Of a stretch of DNA of 64,000 nucleotides, positions 27,558 to 36,187 are shown one piece after another. The translations under genes were made by a program, and so were the position numbers. The first letter of the stretch is position 1. The number at the start of each line of letters is the position of its first letter. The stretch spans positions 1 to 64,000 of the forward strand of contig CAVZIX010000015.1 of NCBI GenBank assembly GCA_963775395.1, read 5' to 3'. The notes under the pieces are model-generated. The model did no database searches. It was not told the DNA's origin and worked only from the letters and a program-made list of their open reading frames with translations. The DNA comes from JAIBJN01 sp963775395. GTDB taxonomy: Bacteria > Actinomycetota > Thermoleophilia > Gaiellales > Gaiellaceae.

Positions 27558-27578
27558 GTCTAGGGTCTAGGAGCAGCC

Positions 27579-28532
27579 ATGGGTCGGTTCCTCCTCAAGC
27601 GGCTGGGCCTCGCGGCGATCACGCTCTTCCTGCTCAGCGTGATCGTCTTCTTCGGGACGCAGGTGCTGCCCGGGAACGTCGGACGGCGCATCTTGGGGCC
27701 GTTCGCCGACCAGGCGGCGGTCGACGCGCTCAACGAGCGGCTGGGCACCGACCGCGGGCTCCTCGTCCAGTACTGGGACTGGCTCACCGGCCTCTTCACC
27801 GGCGACTTCGGCACCTCGCTCGCGCAGAACGTTCCAGTCACCGAGCTGATCGGCAACGCGCTCGTGAACTCGCTGAAGCTCGCCGCCTTCGCCTTCGTCC
27901 TCGTCGTCCCGCTCGCCATCGTCGGCGGCGTCTTCGCGGCGCTCAGGCGGGACAGGCTCACCGACCGCGTGATCACGCTCGGCGGCGCCTCGCTCTCGGC
28001 CGTGCCCGAGTTCGTCTCCGGGATCATCCTCATCCTCGTCTTCGGCCTCTGGCTCGACGTGCTCCCCGTCAGCGCCCGGGCGCCCGAGGGAAGCAGCATC
28101 CTGACCCAGCTCGAGTACCTCCTCCTCCCCGCCCTGACGCTGGTGATCCTGCTCTTCGGCTACATCGCCCGGATCACACGCGCCGGCACGATCGAGGCGC
28201 TCGACGCCGACTACACGCGGACCGCGGTGCTCAAGGGCCTGCCGCGCCGCGAGGTGTTGCGCCGCCACGTGCTGCGCAACTCGCTTCTCCCCACCATCGC
28301 GGTCGTCGCCACCCAGACCGGCTACCTGATCGGCGGCCTCGTCGTCGTCGAGACGCTCTTCAACTACCCGGGCATGGGGCGGCTCATCTTCACGGCGGCG
28401 ACCCAGAAGGACATGCCCCTGCTGGAGGCCGCCGTCATCATCGTGGGCACGATCTTCCTCATCGCAATGCTCTTCGCCGACCTCCTCTACTCGCTCCTCA
28501 ATCCCCGCATCCGCTACTCGGGCGCCGAATGA
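27579..28532 (+). CDS. ABC transporter permease (DppB type)
   Basis: A 317-residue inner-membrane permease of the binding-protein-dependent peptide family, with six membrane helices. It starts MGRFLLKRLGLAAITLFLLSVIVFF, has the periplasmic region with LGTDRGLLVQYWDWL, and carries the EAA-type loop TAVLKGLPRREVLRRHVLRNSLLP that docks on the ATPase. The C-terminal segment LVVVETLFNYPGMGRL is typical of DppB. TAGGAG precedes ATG 27579. Its stop overlaps the next permease start as ATGA. Confidence 0.93.
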   Translation: MGRFLLKRLGLAAITLFLLSVIVFFGTQVLPGNVGRRILGPFADQAAVDALNERLGTDRGLLVQYWDWLTGLFTGDFGTSLAQNVPVTELIGNALVNSLKLAAFAFVLVVPLAIVGGVFAALRRDRLTDRVITLGGASLSAVPEFVSGIILILVFGLWLDVLPVSARAPEGSSILTQLEYLLLPALTLVILLFGYIARITRAGTIEALDADYTRTAVLKGLPRREVLRRHVLRNSLLPTIAVVATQTGYLIGGLVVVETLFNYPGMGRLIFTAATQKDMPLLEAAVIIVGTIFLIAMLFADLLYSLLNPRIRYSGAE

Positions 28533-29419
28533 CGACGACGATCGAAGACCCAGGATCCCCGATCGCCATCCCGGTCCGCGACGAGGCGACGATCGCGCGC
28601 GGGGAGCGCATCCGCCTGCTGTCGCGCTCGCCGGGGTTCATCGTCGGTGCCATCCTCGTCGGCTTCTGGGTGATCTGCGCCATCTTCGGGACGCTGATCG
28701 CGCCGCAGGACCCGCAGGCGGACGACATTCTCAACAAGTTGGGAGCACCCTCGGGCGACCACCTCTTCGGCACCGACCGTCTCGGCCGCGACGTGCTCTC
28801 GCGCGTCATCGTCGGCGCGCGGGAGATCCTCATCACCGCCCCGCTCGCAACGCTGCTCGCCACGGTCGTGGGAACGGCGATCGGCCTCGTGACCGGCTTC
28901 TTCCGCGGGCTCCTCGACGACATCGTCATGCGCATCGTTGACGCGATGCTCGCCGTGCCGGTGATCATCATCGCGTTCCTCGCCATCGTCGCCCGCGGCG
29001 CCTCCAGGCTGACGATCATCCTCGTGATCGGCTTCGTCTTCTCGATGATCATCGCGAAGACCGTGCGAGCCGCGGTGCTCAGCGAGCGCGAGCTCGACTA
29101 CGTGCAGGCGGCGCGTCTTCGCAACGAGCGGTCGCCCTACATCATGTTCGCGGAGATCCTCCCGAACGTGATGGGGCCCATCGTGGTCGAGTTCACCGTC
29201 CGGCTCGGGTACGCCATCTTCACGATCGCAACGCTCGCCTTCCTCGGCTTCGGCGCCGACCCGTCGATCCCCGACTGGGGGCGCGACATCGAGCAGCATT
29301 ACGCGTTCATCAACGGCGGCATCTGGTGGGCCGTCCTCTTCCCGTCTCTCGCGATCGCGACGCTGATCGTCGGCATCAACCTGATCGCCGACGCTATCGC
29401 GCAGACCTTCGAACGATGA
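28529..29419 (+). CDS. ABC transporter permease (DppC type)
   Basis: A 296-residue partner permease of the DppC type. An N-terminal cytoplasmic tail leads to RLLSRSPGFIVGAILVGFWVICAIFG, then APSGDHLFGTDRLGRDVLSRVIVGAR, the strongly conserved DppC motif. The EAA loop is ELDYVQAARLRNERSPYIMFAEILPN, and the ending SIPDWGRDIE is typical. ATG 28529 overlaps the DppB-type stop, and its own stop overlaps the ATPase start (ATGA both times), so the three membrane and energy components are translationally coupled. Confidence 0.93.
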   Translation: MTTTIEDPGSPIAIPVRDEATIARGERIRLLSRSPGFIVGAILVGFWVICAIFGTLIAPQDPQADDILNKLGAPSGDHLFGTDRLGRDVLSRVIVGAREILITAPLATLLATVVGTAIGLVTGFFRGLLDDIVMRIVDAMLAVPVIIIAFLAIVARGASRLTIILVIGFVFSMIIAKTVRAAVLSERELDYVQAARLRNERSPYIMFAEILPNVMGPIVVEFTVRLGYAIFTIATLAFLGFGADPSIPDWGRDIEQHYAFINGGIWWAVLFPSLAIATLIVGINLIADAIAQTFER

Positions 29420-31470
29420 GCACCGGCGAGCCCGCTATCCAGCTGGAGGATCTCGAGGTCGTCTACCGCGTCCGCGGCATTGACCGGCCCGTGCTCCGGG
29501 GGCTGTCGATCACGGTCGGTCAGGGCGAGTCCTACGGGCTCGTCGGCGAGTCGGGCTGCGGCAAGACAACGGCCGCGTTCACGATCATGCGCTACCTGCC
29601 GCGGAACGGCCGCGTCGTCTCCGGCTCCATCTACGCGGACGGCGAGGATCTCCTCGCTATGAGCCAGGCCGAGGTGCGCCGGTTGCGGACCTCGACGATC
29701 TCGATGGTCTACCAGAACCCTGGCGCGGCGCTGAACCCGGCTATTCGCGTGGGCGAGCAGATCGCCGAGGTCTTTCGCCTCAGGGGCCACGACCGGGCGG
29801 AGTCACTCGACCGGGCGCGCGAGATGCTGCGGAAGGTCCAGATCTCCGATCCGGCCGGCGGCATGCGCCGCTACCCGCACCAGCTCTCCGGCGGCACTCA
29901 GCAGCGGGTCGTCATCGCCATGGCCCTCGCCTCCGACCCGACGCTGCTCATCCTCGACGAGCCCACCACGGGCCTCGACGCGACCGTCGAGGCCGAGGTG
30001 CTCGACCTCGTCGCGGCGTTGCGCCAGGAGTTCGGCACCAGCGTCCTCTTCATCAGCCACAACCTCGCCGTGATCAGAAAGATGTGCGAGCGCGTCGGCG
30101 TCCTCTACGCCGGACGGCTGGTCGAGGAGGGCGAGGCGGAGACGGTCTTCACCGAGCCACGCCATCCGTACACCGTCGGGCTCTTGCGCTGCATCCCCCG
30201 CGGCGGGCTCCGCAAGGATCGCGACCGGCTCGACACGATCCCCGGCTACCTGCCCCAGCTGGGCGCCGACCTTCCGGGCTGCGTCTTCGCCGACCGCTGC
30301 GGCCTCGTCCAGGAGATCTGCCGCACCGACGAGCCGCCGCTGCACCCCCTCGGGCACGGCCACTCGAGCCGCTGTCACTTCCACGACAAGGCCCCCGAGG
30401 TTCCGTACACCGCGAGCTCGATCCCCGCCGAGGCGACCGGGAGAAACGGCGAGGGCCTCGTCAGACTCGAGCATGCGAGCAAGACGTACTCGCACGAGGG
30501 GAGCACCGTGCGCGCGCTCGTCGACGTCGACCTCTCGATCGGCACCGGTGAGACCTTGGGCCTCGTGGGCGAGTCGGGCTCCGGAAAGTCCACGCTCGCG
30601 CGCGTCCTGCTCGGCCTGACCGCGCCGGACGCCGGCGCGGTCGTCGAGCTGGACGGCGAGCCCCTCGCACCCCGAGTGGTCAGGCGGAAGACCCAGCAGG
30701 TGCGGGCGCTCCAGACCGTCTTCCAGAACCCCGACTCCGCGCTCAACCGGCGCTTCTCCGTCCGGCGGATCATCGGGCGCGCCCTGACGAAGCTCGTGGG
30801 CGCCCGCGGCGAGAAGCGCGAGCAGCGCCTCCGTGAGATCGCCGCGTCGGTGCGCTTCGACGAGCGGCTCCTGAGCGCACGGCCCGTGCAGCTCTCCGGC
30901 GGGCTCAAGCAGCGCGTGGCTATCGGACGGGCGTTCGCCGGCGAGCCGCGGGTCGTCGTCTGCGACGAGCCGACCTCGGCGCTGGACGTGTCCGTGCAGG
31001 CCGCCATCCTCAACCTCCTCGCGGACCTCCAGGCCAAGGAGGGCGTGACCTACCTCTTCATCTCCCACGACCTCGGCGTCGTCCGCTATCTGGCCGACCG
31101 CATCGCTGTGCTCTATCTGGGCCGAGTGATGGAGGTCGGGCCGGCGGAGACGGTCTTCAACGCTCCGCACCACCCGTACACGGAGGCGCTCCTCTCCGCC
31201 GTGCCGACGCTCGAGGGCGAGGAGCGTGCGCGGATCCGGCTGGAGGGAGAGATCCCGAGCGCGGCCGACCCGCCGTCCGGCTGCGTGTTCCACACGCGCT
31301 GCCCGCGCTATCTCGGCGCAATCTGCGAGGAGCAGGAGCCGCCTCTCGCCGAGGTCGAGCGCGGGCACCTCATCCGCTGCCACATCCCGGTCGACGAGCT
31401 CAGGCGGATCCAGGCGGAGCCTCCGCCGCCGCGCGTGCGTCAGCCGGCCGAGTCGAAGACGACGAGCTGA
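29416..31470 (+). CDS. Fused double ATP-binding subunit of an oligopeptide-type ABC transporter
   Basis: A 684-residue protein joining DppD- and DppF-like ATPases in one chain. The first half has Walker A GESGCGK (about residues 44-51), signature LSGGTQQRV and Walker B LLILDEPTTGLD. It ends with the peptide-importer tail CVFADRCGLVQEICR, rich in cysteines. The second half has Walker A GESGSGKS near 385, signature LSGGLKQRV, Walker B VVCDEPTSALD and a second tail CVFHTRCPRY. It energises import through the two permeases. The last 31 bases overlap the 3' end of the convergent alcohol dehydrogenase gene. Confidence 0.93.
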   Translation: MSTGEPAIQLEDLEVVYRVRGIDRPVLRGLSITVGQGESYGLVGESGCGKTTAAFTIMRYLPRNGRVVSGSIYADGEDLLAMSQAEVRRLRTSTISMVYQNPGAALNPAIRVGEQIAEVFRLRGHDRAESLDRAREMLRKVQISDPAGGMRRYPHQLSGGTQQRVVIAMALASDPTLLILDEPTTGLDATVEAEVLDLVAALRQEFGTSVLFISHNLAVIRKMCERVGVLYAGRLVEEGEAETVFTEPRHPYTVGLLRCIPRGGLRKDRDRLDTIPGYLPQLGADLPGCVFADRCGLVQEICRTDEPPLHPLGHGHSSRCHFHDKAPEVPYTASSIPAEATGRNGEGLVRLEHASKTYSHEGSTVRALVDVDLSIGTGETLGLVGESGSGKSTLARVLLGLTAPDAGAVVELDGEPLAPRVVRRKTQQVRALQTVFQNPDSALNRRFSVRRIIGRALTKLVGARGEKREQRLREIAASVRFDERLLSARPVQLSGGLKQRVAIGRAFAGEPRVVVCDEPTSALDVSVQAAILNLLADLQAKEGVTYLFISHDLGVVRYLADRIAVLYLGRVMEVGPAETVFNAPHHPYTEALLSAVPTLEGEERARIRLEGEIPSAADPPSGCVFHTRCPRYLGAICEEQEPPLAEVERGHLIRCHIPVDELRRIQAEPPPPRVRQPAESKTTS

Positions 31471-32552
31471 CGCACAGCCTCGCCCGCGCGCAGGCGGTCG
31501 AACGCTGCGGGCAGGTCGGCGAGCGCGAGCCGGTCGCTGACGAGCTCCGCCAGCAGGAGGTCGCCTTTCGAGTAGAGGTCGATGAGCCGCGGGACGTCCT
31601 CGAAGATGCTCGCGGAGCCGAGAAACGAGCCCTTGAGCGTCTTCTCGTTGATGAAGCCCCAGGCGTCGACCGCCACGGTCGTGCCCTTGGGAGGGATGCC
31701 GAGGACGACCGCGGTCCCGCCCGGGCCGACCGCGTCCCAGGCGTCACGGATCGTCTCCTCGCGCCCGATGGCCTCGAACGCGTAGTCGGCGCCACCCCCG
31801 GTGGCGTGGCGAATGCGCCGCGCAGTGTCGGCGGTCGGCTTCGCCTGCACGGTTGCGGTGGCACCCAGGCGCTCGGCCAGCTCGAGCTTCTCCGGGCGCG
31901 TGTCCACCGCGACGATCGGGTCAGCGCCGACGATGCGCGCGGCCTGAATCACGGAGAGCCCCACGCCTCCACAGCCGATGACGACCACGCTCGCTCCGGC
32001 CTCGACGCCGGCCGTGCGCGTCACGCCTCCCCAGCCCGTCAGCACCGCACAGCCGATCAGAGCGGCGAGATCGAGCGGCACGTCCTGCCTGATCGGCACC
32101 GCGACCGACTCCGGGACGACGGCGTGCTCGGCGAACGAGGAGACGGCGTTGAAGTGGCGCAGGTCCGTCCCGTCGACCGAGAGCCGCGAGGTGCCGTCGG
32201 CGAGCGTCCCTGTCGACGCCATGCGGGCGCCCTGCTCGCAGAAGTTCGGCCGCCCGGCACGACAGCTCTCGCAGTCGCCGCACGAGGGCACGAGCGCAAG
32301 CACGACATGGTCGCCAGGCTTCACGCGCCCCACCCCCGGGCCGACCTCGGTCACGACGCCGGCCGCCTCGTGGCCGAGCACGAGCGGCAGAGGCTCCGGC
32401 AGGTCGCCGTCGACCACGTGCAGGTCGCTATGGCAGACCCCGCAGGCCGCGATTCGGACGAGCACCTCCCCGGCCTGCGGCGGCGCCAGCTCGACGTCGA
32501 GGATCTCCACGGGGCGACCCGGCTCCCATAGCACGGCGGCCTGCATCCGCAT
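31440..32552 (-). CDS. Zinc-dependent alcohol dehydrogenase (MDR family)
   Basis: A 370-residue medium-chain dehydrogenase oxidising an alcohol or hemi(thio)acetal with NAD(P). Catalytic zinc ligands are in CGVCHSDLH and GHEAAGVVTEVGPGV, the structural zinc site in CGDCESCRAGRPNFC, and the Rossmann loop in VVVIGCGGVGLSVIQ. The insert after the structural site places it near class III-like and NDMA- or thiol-dependent members. It is divergent from the second dehydrogenase gene at 32627, and both have TANNNT elements 7 bases before their starts. It converges with the importer ATPase gene. The substrate is unknown; formaldehyde adducts are possible given the neighbouring fae-like gene. Confidence 0.9.
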   Translation of the reverse strand: MRMQAAVLWEPGRPVEILDVELAPPQAGEVLVRIAACGVCHSDLHVVDGDLPEPLPLVLGHEAAGVVTEVGPGVGRVKPGDHVVLALVPSCGDCESCRAGRPNFCEQGARMASTGTLADGTSRLSVDGTDLRHFNAVSSFAEHAVVPESVAVPIRQDVPLDLAALIGCAVLTGWGGVTRTAGVEAGASVVVIGCGGVGLSVIQAARIVGADPIVAVDTRPEKLELAERLGATATVQAKPTADTARRIRHATGGGADYAFEAIGREETIRDAWDAVGPGGTAVVLGIPPKGTTVAVDAWGFINEKTLKGSFLGSASIFEDVPRLIDLYSKGDLLLAELVSDRLALADLPAAFDRLRAGEAVRQLVVFDSAG

Positions 32553-32559
32553 CCGAGCG

Positions 32560-32565
32560 AGCCTA
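32560..32565 (-). promoter_or_regulatory. Leaderless -10 element (TAGGCT) of the minus-strand dehydrogenase
   Basis: TAGGCT on the minus strand lies 7 bases (CGCTCGG) before ATG 32552. No ribosome-binding site is seen. It sits in the same 74-base divergent region as the element at 32614. Confidence 0.55.
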
Positions 32566-32613
32566 CCGCGCCCCGAACCCCGTGGACGTTGCCTCGCGCG
32601 CGTCCCGCCGCCG

Positions 32614-32619
32614 TAGAAT
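32614..32619 (+). promoter_or_regulatory. Leaderless -10 element (TAGAAT) of the dehydrogenase-fae operon
   Basis: TAGAAT lies 7 bases (CGCGCGC) before ATG 32627. A TTGCCT at 32589-32594 is 19 bases upstream and could be a weak -35. No ribosome-binding site is present, so the transcript is probably leaderless. Confidence 0.6.
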
Positions 32620-32626
32620 CGCGCGC

Positions 32627-33724
32627 ATGCGTGCCGCCGTGCTCCGCGAGATCGGGCAGCCTCTGACCGTCGAGGACGTCGAGCTCGCCGAGCCGGGGGC
32701 CGGCGAGGTCACGGTCCGTATCGCCGCGAGCGGCGTCTGCCACAGCGACTGGAACGTGATCACGGGCGCGACGCCGAACCCACTCCCGGTCGTGCTCGGC
32801 CACGAGGGCGCCGGGGTGGTCGAGGCGGTCGGCGAGGGAGTGACGACGATCGCCGAGGGAGACCACGTGATCCTCTCCTGGCTCCCCTCCTGCGGCGAGT
32901 GCTTCTACTGCGTCCAGGGCCGAGGCGTTCTCTGCGACGTGGCCATGGCCGACATGTTCGAAGGGACGCTGCCGGGTGGCACGCTCGCCCTCTCCCAGAA
33001 CGGCACTTCGCTCTACCACTACTCGTACCTCTCCACGTTCGCGGAGCGCTGCGTCGTCCCGGAGAGCTGCTGCGTCAAGGTGCGCAAGGACGCGTCACTC
33101 GAGATCGCGGCCCTGGTCGGCTGCGCCGTCATGACCGGATTCGGCGCGGCCGTGCTCCGGGCCCGCGTCGCGCCCGGAAGCACCGCGGTCGTCTACGGCG
33201 CGGGCGGCGTCGGGCTCTCGGCGATCCTCGGCTGCCGGCTCGCCGGCGCGCGGGCGATCGTCGCCGCCGACCCCGTCGCGTTCAAGCGTGAAACCGCGCT
33301 CGGCCTGGGCGCCACGCACGCCGTCGATCCTGTCAACGACGACGTCGGCGGGCTTCTACGCGAGCTCACCGACGGGCGCGGCGCCGACTACGCCTTCGAC
33401 ACGGCCGGCGCGCCGGGCGTCGTCGCGCAGGCGTACGACGCGGTCAGGCGGGGCGGCACCGTGGTCGCCGTCGGGATTCCCCCCGTCGGCGCGACGGCGG
33501 ACCTCCCGGGGCCGGAGCTCCCGCGGGAGGAGAAGGTCGTCACGGGCAGCTTCTACGGCTCGTGCCGGCCGCACGTCGACATGCCGCTCGTGATCGACCT
33601 GTACATGGAGGGCCGGCTCGACCTGGACGCGCTCGTCTCGCGACGGTACGGGCTGGACGAGATCAACGAGGCGTTCGCGGCCATGAACGCCGGCGAGGTC
33701 GCGCGCGGGGTGATCGCCTTCTGA
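32627..33724 (+). CDS. Zinc-dependent alcohol dehydrogenase (MDR family), operon head
   Basis: A 365-residue zinc alcohol dehydrogenase, related to but distinct from its divergent neighbour. Catalytic zinc residues lie in SGVCHSDWN and LGHEGAGVVEAVGEGV, the four structural cysteines in CGECFYCVQGRGVLC, and the NAD loop in AVVYGAGGVGLSAILG. It is the first gene of a five-gene operon whose members overlap or lie within 2 bases. The next gene is a formaldehyde-activating-enzyme homologue, so a formaldehyde or hydroxymethyl substrate is a reasonable guess, not proof. The stop TGA overlaps a CTG used as the next start. Confidence 0.9.
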   Translation: MRAAVLREIGQPLTVEDVELAEPGAGEVTVRIAASGVCHSDWNVITGATPNPLPVVLGHEGAGVVEAVGEGVTTIAEGDHVILSWLPSCGECFYCVQGRGVLCDVAMADMFEGTLPGGTLALSQNGTSLYHYSYLSTFAERCVVPESCCVKVRKDASLEIAALVGCAVMTGFGAAVLRARVAPGSTAVVYGAGGVGLSAILGCRLAGARAIVAADPVAFKRETALGLGATHAVDPVNDDVGGLLRELTDGRGADYAFDTAGAPGVVAQAYDAVRRGGTVVAVGIPPVGATADLPGPELPREEKVVTGSFYGSCRPHVDMPLVIDLYMEGRLDLDALVSRRYGLDEINEAFAAMNAGEVARGVIAF

Positions 33725-34233
33725 GGTTCGCGGAGCGCACGCTCCTGGGCGAGGGCTTCGCCGGCAGCGGTCCGAGCGCTGCCCACGTGAACACCGTGCT
33801 CGGCCGCAAGGGCGGCCCCGTCGAGACCGCGTGGGCGACGGCGCTGGCGACGCCGCGCCAGGGCCACATCCCCTTCGTCGCCGTTCTGCGGCCGAACATG
33901 CCGGTCAAGCCCGCGACGCTCTTCGTCAACAAGGCCGACATCCGCGGCGACCGGCATGCCGAGCTCACCTGGGGCGCCGCCCAGGCCGGGGTCGCGCAGG
34001 GCGTCCTCGAGGCCGTGGCCGACGGCACGATCCCCGCCGGGGAGGTCGACGACCTCGTGCTCATCGCCGCGGTGTGGGTCGACTGGGCCGCCGACGACGA
34101 GGAGGCCATCTACTCGGGCAACGTCGAGGCCACGCGCGAGGCCCTCGCCGCGGGCGCCGAGGGGCGCCCCGCCATCGAGGAGCTGCTGGGCCTCAGGGGC
34201 GAGCCCGCCAACCCGTTCTTCCGGCGCTCGTGA
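33721..34233 (+). CDS. fae: Formaldehyde-activating enzyme (Fae) family protein
   Basis: A protein of about 170 residues matching Fae, which condenses formaldehyde with tetrahydromethanopterin to methylene-H4MPT. Diagnostic segments are GEGFAGSGPSAAHVNTVLG with the active-site His near 22, GGPVETAWATALATPRQGHIPFVAVL, MPVKPATLFVNKADIRGDRH, WGAAQAGVAQGVLEAV and DDLVLIAAVWV. No ATG, GTG or TTG is available; CTG 33721 fits the expected N-terminus and overlaps the dehydrogenase stop as CTGA. It is coupled to the enolase-superfamily gene by GTGA. Fae is unusual in actinobacteria, and paralogues with altered substrates exist, so the pterin partner is uncertain. Confidence 0.82.
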   Translation: MRFAERTLLGEGFAGSGPSAAHVNTVLGRKGGPVETAWATALATPRQGHIPFVAVLRPNMPVKPATLFVNKADIRGDRHAELTWGAAQAGVAQGVLEAVADGTIPAGEVDDLVLIAAVWVDWAADDEEAIYSGNVEATREALAAGAEGRPAIEELLGLRGEPANPFFRRS

Positions 34234-35339
34234 GGATCACGGCCATCCGCCTCCGGCGGTTGCGCCTCCCCCTCGATCCGCCCTTCGAGCCCGCGTGGGA
34301 CCCGGAGCCGCGGCATTCGTTCGAGGCGACGCTCGTCTACGTGGAAACCGACGAGGGCCTGACGGGCATCGGCTCCGGGGACACGATGGACGGGTTCGAG
34401 CGCTACGCCGACCTCTTCGTCGGGCACGACCCGCTCGACATCGAGCGCCACGTCCGGGTGCTCGAGTCGGTCACCTTCCATGCCGGCCGCTACTGGCCGC
34501 TCGAGGCCGCGTTGTGGGACCTGGCCGGGAAGGCGCAGGGTGTGCCGACGGCGCAGCTCCTGGGCGGCGCGCTGAGCGAGATTCCCGTCTACGCGTCGAC
34601 CGCCGGCCGGCTGGCTGCAGCCGCGCGGGCCGAGTCCGCGCTCGCCTTTCGGGAGCTGGGGCTGCGCGCGCTCAAGGTCAGAATCGAACGGACGCAGCCT
34701 GAGGCCGGCCTCGAGGCGGTCGCGGCCGTCCGCGCGGCCGTCGGGGCAGACCTGGAGATCGTGGTCGACCTCAACCAGGGGTGGCGCATGCCGGGGGACG
34801 TCGCGCCGCTCCTGGGCTACGAGGCCGTCGCCGCGCTCGCGGAGCGGCTTGCCGAGCTGGACGTCTTCTGGCTCGAGGAGCCTCTGGCCCGCGAGGACGT
34901 CGACGGTCTCGCGCGGCTGCGCGCCGAGTCCGGGCTGCGCCTGGCCGGCGGGGAGATGGCCCGCACGCCCGGCGAGCTGGCGGCGTACGTCGACCGCGGC
35001 GCGCTCGACGTTCTCCAGCCGGACGCCGTGCTCGCCGTAGGGATCCATCGCGCCCGCGAGCTCGCGGAGCGCGTCCTCCCGGCAGGCCTTTGGTTCACGC
35101 CCCACACGTGGACGAACGGGATCGGGCTTCTCGCCAATCTCCACCTGACAGCCGGCGTCGGCGGCGGGCCCTTCCTCGAGCTTCCGTTCGACCCGCCCGG
35201 CTGGACGCCGGAGCGCCGCGACTTCATGCTGGCGAAGCCCCTGCGGCCCGACGTCGACGGCGCCCTCGCGCTCCCCGACCGCCCCGGTCTCGGCATCGAG
35301 CTCGACGAGGAGGCCGTCGACCGGTACACCGTGAACTGA
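34230..35339 (+). CDS. Mandelate racemase/muconate lactonizing enzyme (enolase superfamily) protein
   Basis: A 369-residue enolase-superfamily enzyme, which removes a proton alpha to a carboxylate to racemise, dehydrate or cycloisomerise. After the capping domain (FEATLVYVETDEGLTGIGSGD) the barrel shows the catalytic Lys region RALKVRIER and the metal ligands Asp in IVVDLNQGW, Glu in FWLEEPLA and Glu in LAGGEMA. The His of TPHTWTNGIGL suggests the mandelate-racemase subgroup, often acid-sugar dehydratases. GTG 34230 overlaps the fae stop. The substrate is unknown; its place between Fae and an amidohydrolase implies one step of a single pathway. Confidence 0.87.
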   Translation: MRITAIRLRRLRLPLDPPFEPAWDPEPRHSFEATLVYVETDEGLTGIGSGDTMDGFERYADLFVGHDPLDIERHVRVLESVTFHAGRYWPLEAALWDLAGKAQGVPTAQLLGGALSEIPVYASTAGRLAAAARAESALAFRELGLRALKVRIERTQPEAGLEAVAAVRAAVGADLEIVVDLNQGWRMPGDVAPLLGYEAVAALAERLAELDVFWLEEPLAREDVDGLARLRAESGLRLAGGEMARTPGELAAYVDRGALDVLQPDAVLAVGIHRARELAERVLPAGLWFTPHTWTNGIGLLANLHLTAGVGGGPFLELPFDPPGWTPERRDFMLAKPLRPDVDGALALPDRPGLGIELDEEAVDRYTVN

Positions 35340-35341
35340 CC

Positions 35342-36187
35342 GTGCCCGCCTACGACGTTCACCAGCACCTCCTGCCCGGCCCGCTCGTCGATGCGCTCCG
35401 GGCGCGGAGAGACCCACCGCGGATCGTCGGCAAGTCGCTCGAGCTCGGCGAGGGCACGTTCCCCTTCGACGAGCGCACCAACGACCTCGGCGAGCGCATC
35501 GCGCTCCTCGACCGCGACGGCGTCGACGTCGCCCTCGTCAGCCTGGCTCCCACCATGGACACGGAGGGCCTGCACGACCTCGAGGACGCCTACAACGACG
35601 GCATCCGCGAGATCGTGGCAGCCGCGGATGGGCGGCTGCGGGCCTTCGCCGCCGGCGCGTGCCTCGACGGGTTCGCCGGAGTCTGCGTGTCCGCGCAGGC
35701 GGTCGTTCGCGGCCTTGGCGCCATGCCGGACGAGCTCACACGCGCCGGTCAGGTGCTCTTCATCCACCCCGGCCCGCCGGGGCTTCCCCCTGCCGACGCG
35801 CCTGCGTGGTGGACCGCGGTCGTCGACTACCCGGCGCAGATGCAAGGCGCCTACTTCGCCTGGCTCGAGCACGGGGTCGAGCGCTACCCGGACCTGGACG
35901 TCATCTTTGCCGTCCTGGCGGGCGGCGGCCCGATCCAGCTCGAGCGGCTCCGCTCGCGCGGCGGCGATCCCGGGCGCGCGCGCCACCCGCGTATTCACCT
36001 CGACACCGCCTCGTACGCCGCCCGTGCGCTCGGGCACTGCATGGAGGCTGTCGGGACGTCGCAGCTCGTGTACGGAAGCGACCGCCCGGTTGTCGACCCC
36101 GCCGCGACCTTGGAGGCCCTCGCGGGGCTCGGCCCCGACGTCCTCGATACCGTCCGCACCGAAAACCCCGGCCGTCTCTTCGCATGA
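35342..36187 (+). CDS. Amidohydrolase-family (amidohydrolase 2/ACMSD-like) protein
   Basis: A 281-residue TIM-barrel metal hydrolase or decarboxylase. The N-terminal YDVHQHLLPGPLVDALRAR holds the HxH zinc ligands, a further His is in VLFIHPGPPG, and the catalytic Asp in QLVYGSDRPVVDP. The family includes 2-amino-3-carboxymuconate semialdehyde decarboxylase, lactonases and other C-C or C-N cleaving enzymes. GTG 35342 is 2 bases after the enolase-superfamily stop. The stop TGA overlaps ATG 36184 of the PLP enzyme. The loops are short compared with many members. The precise reaction is unknown. Confidence 0.85.
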   Translation: MPAYDVHQHLLPGPLVDALRARRDPPRIVGKSLELGEGTFPFDERTNDLGERIALLDRDGVDVALVSLAPTMDTEGLHDLEDAYNDGIREIVAAADGRLRAFAAGACLDGFAGVCVSAQAVVRGLGAMPDELTRAGQVLFIHPGPPGLPPADAPAWWTAVVDYPAQMQGAYFAWLEHGVERYPDLDVIFAVLAGGGPIQLERLRSRGGDPGRARHPRIHLDTASYAARALGHCMEAVGTSQLVYGSDRPVVDPAATLEALAGLGPDVLDTVRTENPGRLFA

